Shown: in pieces, positions 5,842 through 7,248 of the stretch
How positions within the stretch are numbered: the first letter of the stretch is position 1
Layout: the number at the start of each line of letters is the position of its first letter
Source: an archaeon
GTDB lineage: Archaea; Thermoproteota; Nitrososphaeria_A; Caldarchaeales; Wolframiiraptoraceae
Assembly (NCBI GenBank): GCA_029258815.1
Contig: JAPDJZ010000155.1
Span: forward strand, 1 to 7,248
Direction of reading: 5' to 3'
DNA length: 7,248 bases
Notes under the pieces: generated by a model
Database searches by the model: none
What the model saw: only the letters and a program-made list of their open reading frames with translations
What the model was told of the DNA's origin: nothing
Made by a program: the position numbers and the translations under genes

Positions 5842-5846
5842 ATCCC

Positions 5847-6992
5847 GTGGGAAAGGTGTTTATTGCCGGGGTAGGCTTCACGAAGATCGCCGAACACTGG
5901 GATAGAAGCTTGGACAGCCTCTTGGTCGAAGCCTCTTTGAAAGCCTTCGATAACGCGGGCCTCTCGGAGGTCGACTCGATATACGTCGGAAACGCCCTGG
6001 CCGAGGCTCTTCAGGATCAGATGCACTTGGGAGCCGCGGTCGCCGAGGATCTCGGCCTAGCTAGGGTTCCGGCCTTTAGGGTTGAGGCGGCTGAAGCATC
6101 CGGAGCCGCAGCCTTATATGCGGGGTTTAACGAGGTTGCCTCGGGCCGCGCCGACGCGGTTCTAGTAGTCGGCGGGGAGAAGCTTTCGGATGGTCTGCCT
6201 GAGGAGGTCTCCTCGGGCCTCATGATGGGCGGTAGGCCATATTACGAGTCGTTTATAGGAGCTGACTTCTACTCGCTCAACGCCTTGCTTTATCGAATCT
6301 ACTGCGAGAGGTATGGATGCGATAATCTTGCGAGCTTCCCGGTTATGAGCCATGCTCACGCGGAGGGGGTGGCTCACGCCCAGTATCCGTTCAAGCTAAG
6401 CCTCGAGAAGGTCTTGTCATCGCCCTTCATAGCCGAGCCTCTTAGAAGGCTTGAGGTGAGCGGGATAGGCGATGGAGCCGCCGCCGTGATCCTAGTAGGC
6501 GAGAGGCTTGCCGGGAAGCTAAAATCTCCACTGAGCCAGCTTCAGGTAGCTTCGGCAACCGATCGGCTTAACCCCTTCGACCGCGAGAGCCCTCTGAGAT
6601 TCCAATCAGTCGGCTTAGCGGTAAGCCTAGTCTTGAGGGACGCCAGGCTTAGCAGGAACGAGATCGGCTTTATCGAGCTTTACGATGCTACCTCGATAAT
6701 GGCGGCCCTATGCCTCGAGTCCAGCGGCTTCGCCGATCCCGGGAAAGCCGGAGAACTCGCCGCCAGAGGCGAGCTCGATCTAGGTGGAAGTCTTCCGTGT
6801 AACACCTTCGGAGGGCTTAAGGCTAGGGGTCATCCGCTAGGCGCGACCGCGCTCTACCAGATCGCCGAGGCGCATCTGCAGGTAACCGATCAAGCGGGGA
6901 GAAATCAGGTCGATTCGGCCGGAGCCGGCCTCGCGATAGCTATAGGCGGAGTCGGGGCCACGGCCTTCGCAAGTATTGTTAAACGAGTTTAA
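5847..6992 (+). CDS. Thiolase-like protein of the HMG-CoA synthase complex, with non-canonical active site
   Basis: By position and fold this is the archaeal (SCP-x-like) acetoacetyl-CoA thiolase that partners HMG-CoA synthase and DUF35; 381 residues from the GTG at 5847, a normal length. Both halves of the thiolase fold are present, with Val-Val-Gly-Gly-Glu-Lys near 107-112 and an intact GGLKARGHPLGA loop at 322-333 (His329). The other catalytic signatures are altered. The nucleophile position, expected as Ala-Cys-Ala-Ser-Gly, reads Ala-Glu-Ala-Ser-Gly with Glu83 (GAA, 6093-6095). The His-Asp-Ala-Phe motif is Tyr-Asp-Ala-Thr (279-282). The C-terminal His-Asn-x-Gly-Gly motif is Ile-Ala-Ile-Gly-Gly (364-368). 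Without the cysteine, ordinary thiolase chemistry is not expected. It may be a scaffold or channelling subunit, use different chemistry, or belong to a known cysteine-less archaeal subgroup that I cannot check here. The reading frame is intact and codon use matches its neighbours, so it is not a decayed gene. Confidence 0.88.
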   Translation: MGKVFIAGVGFTKIAEHWDRSLDSLLVEASLKAFDNAGLSEVDSIYVGNALAEALQDQMHLGAAVAEDLGLARVPAFRVEAAEASGAAALYAGFNEVASGRADAVLVVGGEKLSDGLPEEVSSGLMMGGRPYYESFIGADFYSLNALLYRIYCERYGCDNLASFPVMSHAHAEGVAHAQYPFKLSLEKVLSSPFIAEPLRRLEVSGIGDGAAAVILVGERLAGKLKSPLSQLQVASATDRLNPFDRESPLRFQSVGLAVSLVLRDARLSRNEIGFIELYDATSIMAALCLESSGFADPGKAGELAARGELDLGGSLPCNTFGGLKARGHPLGATALYQIAEAHLQVTDQAGRNQVDSAGAGLAIAIGGVGATAFASIVKRV

Positions 6993-6993
6993 C

Positions 6994-7002
6994 GGGAGGT
7001 GA
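6994..7002 (+). promoter_or_regulatory. Shine-Dalgarno sequence of the DUF35 gene
   Basis: GGGAGGTGA begins one base after the thiolase stop (TAA 6990-6992) and lies nine bases before the ATG at 7012. With the similar element at 5833 it shows that internal genes of this operon are initiated by strong ribosome binding sites, while the first gene lacks one. Confidence 0.75.
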
Positions 7003-7011
7003 GATCAAGTC

Positions 7012-7248
7012 ATGCGCGTTCCAAGCTATTGGAGGAACATGCCCTTCATCTATAGGCTGTCGGGTTGGAGATGCGAGCACTGCGGAGCATTTCACCCGGT
7101 TAAGCCCCTTCTATGCAGGAGGTGCAGGTCTAGGAGGTTTAGCGCGGTCGAGCTTCCGAGAACCGGCAGGCTGAGAGCCTACACGATTCTTCGATCTCCT
7201 CCAAAGGAGTTTAAGGACCTCGCGCCCTACGCCATAGGATTAATAGAG
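7012..7248 (+). CDS. DUF35 zinc-ribbon/OB-fold protein, 3'-truncated by the window edge
   Basis: Seventy-nine residues are visible before the window ends; family members are about 130-150 long. The N-terminus (Pro-Ser-Tyr-Trp-Arg, then Tyr-Arg-Leu-Ser-Gly) is the typical DUF35 opening helix. It is followed by a rubredoxin-like zinc ribbon with Cys21/Cys24 and Cys35/Cys38 in two C-x-x-C knuckles, and by the first strands of the OB fold from about residue 49 (Leu-Pro-Arg-Thr-Gly). In the methanogen thiolase/HMG-CoA synthase complex the DUF35 subunit bridges the two enzymes and its OB fold helps hold the shared CoA pantetheine arm. Gene order here (HMG-CoA synthase, thiolase, DUF35) matches that complex. 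All four zinc ligands are present. The start is fixed by the ribosome binding site at 6994-7002. Confidence 0.93.
   Translation, partial: MRVPSYWRNMPFIYRLSGWRCEHCGAFHPVKPLLCRRCRSRRFSAVELPRTGRLRAYTILRSPPKEFKDLAPYAIGLIE

Noticed and set aside
5838..5846. GTG at 5838 as the thiolase start with a GTGA overlap
   Set aside because: That codon lies within the AGGAGGTGA element; the GTG at 5847 is correctly spaced from it and gives the usual short N-terminus before the first strand.
1..7248. CRISPR array, insertion sequence, tRNA or rRNA
   Set aside because: No regularly spaced repeats, no transposase-like frame with terminal inverted repeats, and no tRNA-like cloverleaf or rRNA-like segment was recognised; genes fill nearly all of the window.

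Overview
The window looks like chromosome of a TACK-type archaeon (Thermoproteota and relatives). The evidence is the gene set: a NurA-HerA pair, an ESCRT-III (CdvB) and Vps4 (CdvC) pair, an Lrp/AsnC regulator, and an archaeal HMG-CoA synthase / thiolase / DUF35 cluster. The sequence also has archaeal-style A/T-rich promoter boxes close to start codons, and heavy use of AGG/AGA arginine and ATA isoleucine codons. Many thermophilic archaea share that codon habit. I cannot place it to order. The Cdv pair argues against Thermoproteales and euryarchaea.

Layout: 1-2129 (+) holds the 3' part of nurA and all of herA, joined by an ATGA overlap. This is a DNA end-resection operon whose upstream part (often mre11-rad50) lies outside the window. 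2130-2249 is a spacer carrying a promoter for cdvB (2250-2990, +). cdvC (2987-4099, -) lies tail to tail with cdvB, and their stop codons overlap. Upstream of cdvC on the same strand is an Lrp/AsnC regulator (4211-4678, -). A 113-bp divergent intergenic region (4679-4791) with short inverted repeats separates it from a mevalonate-pathway operon on the + strand: HMG-CoA synthase (4792-5841), thiolase-like protein (5847-6992) and a truncated DUF35 zinc-ribbon protein (7012 to the window end).

How the genes work together: NurA and HerA should form the nuclease-translocase that resects DNA ends. CdvB and CdvC should be the filament and the disassembling ATPase of ESCRT-type division or membrane scission; no cdvA is seen here. 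The last three genes match the architecture of the archaeal thiolase/HMG-CoA synthase/DUF35 channelling complex that feeds isoprenoid lipid synthesis. The Lrp-type protein may control itself and/or that operon.

The most notable observation is that the thiolase-like protein has glutamate where the nucleophilic cysteine is expected, and it has also lost two other active-site signatures, although HMG-CoA synthase beside it keeps its catalytic triad. I see no mobile element, CRISPR array, tRNA or rRNA.
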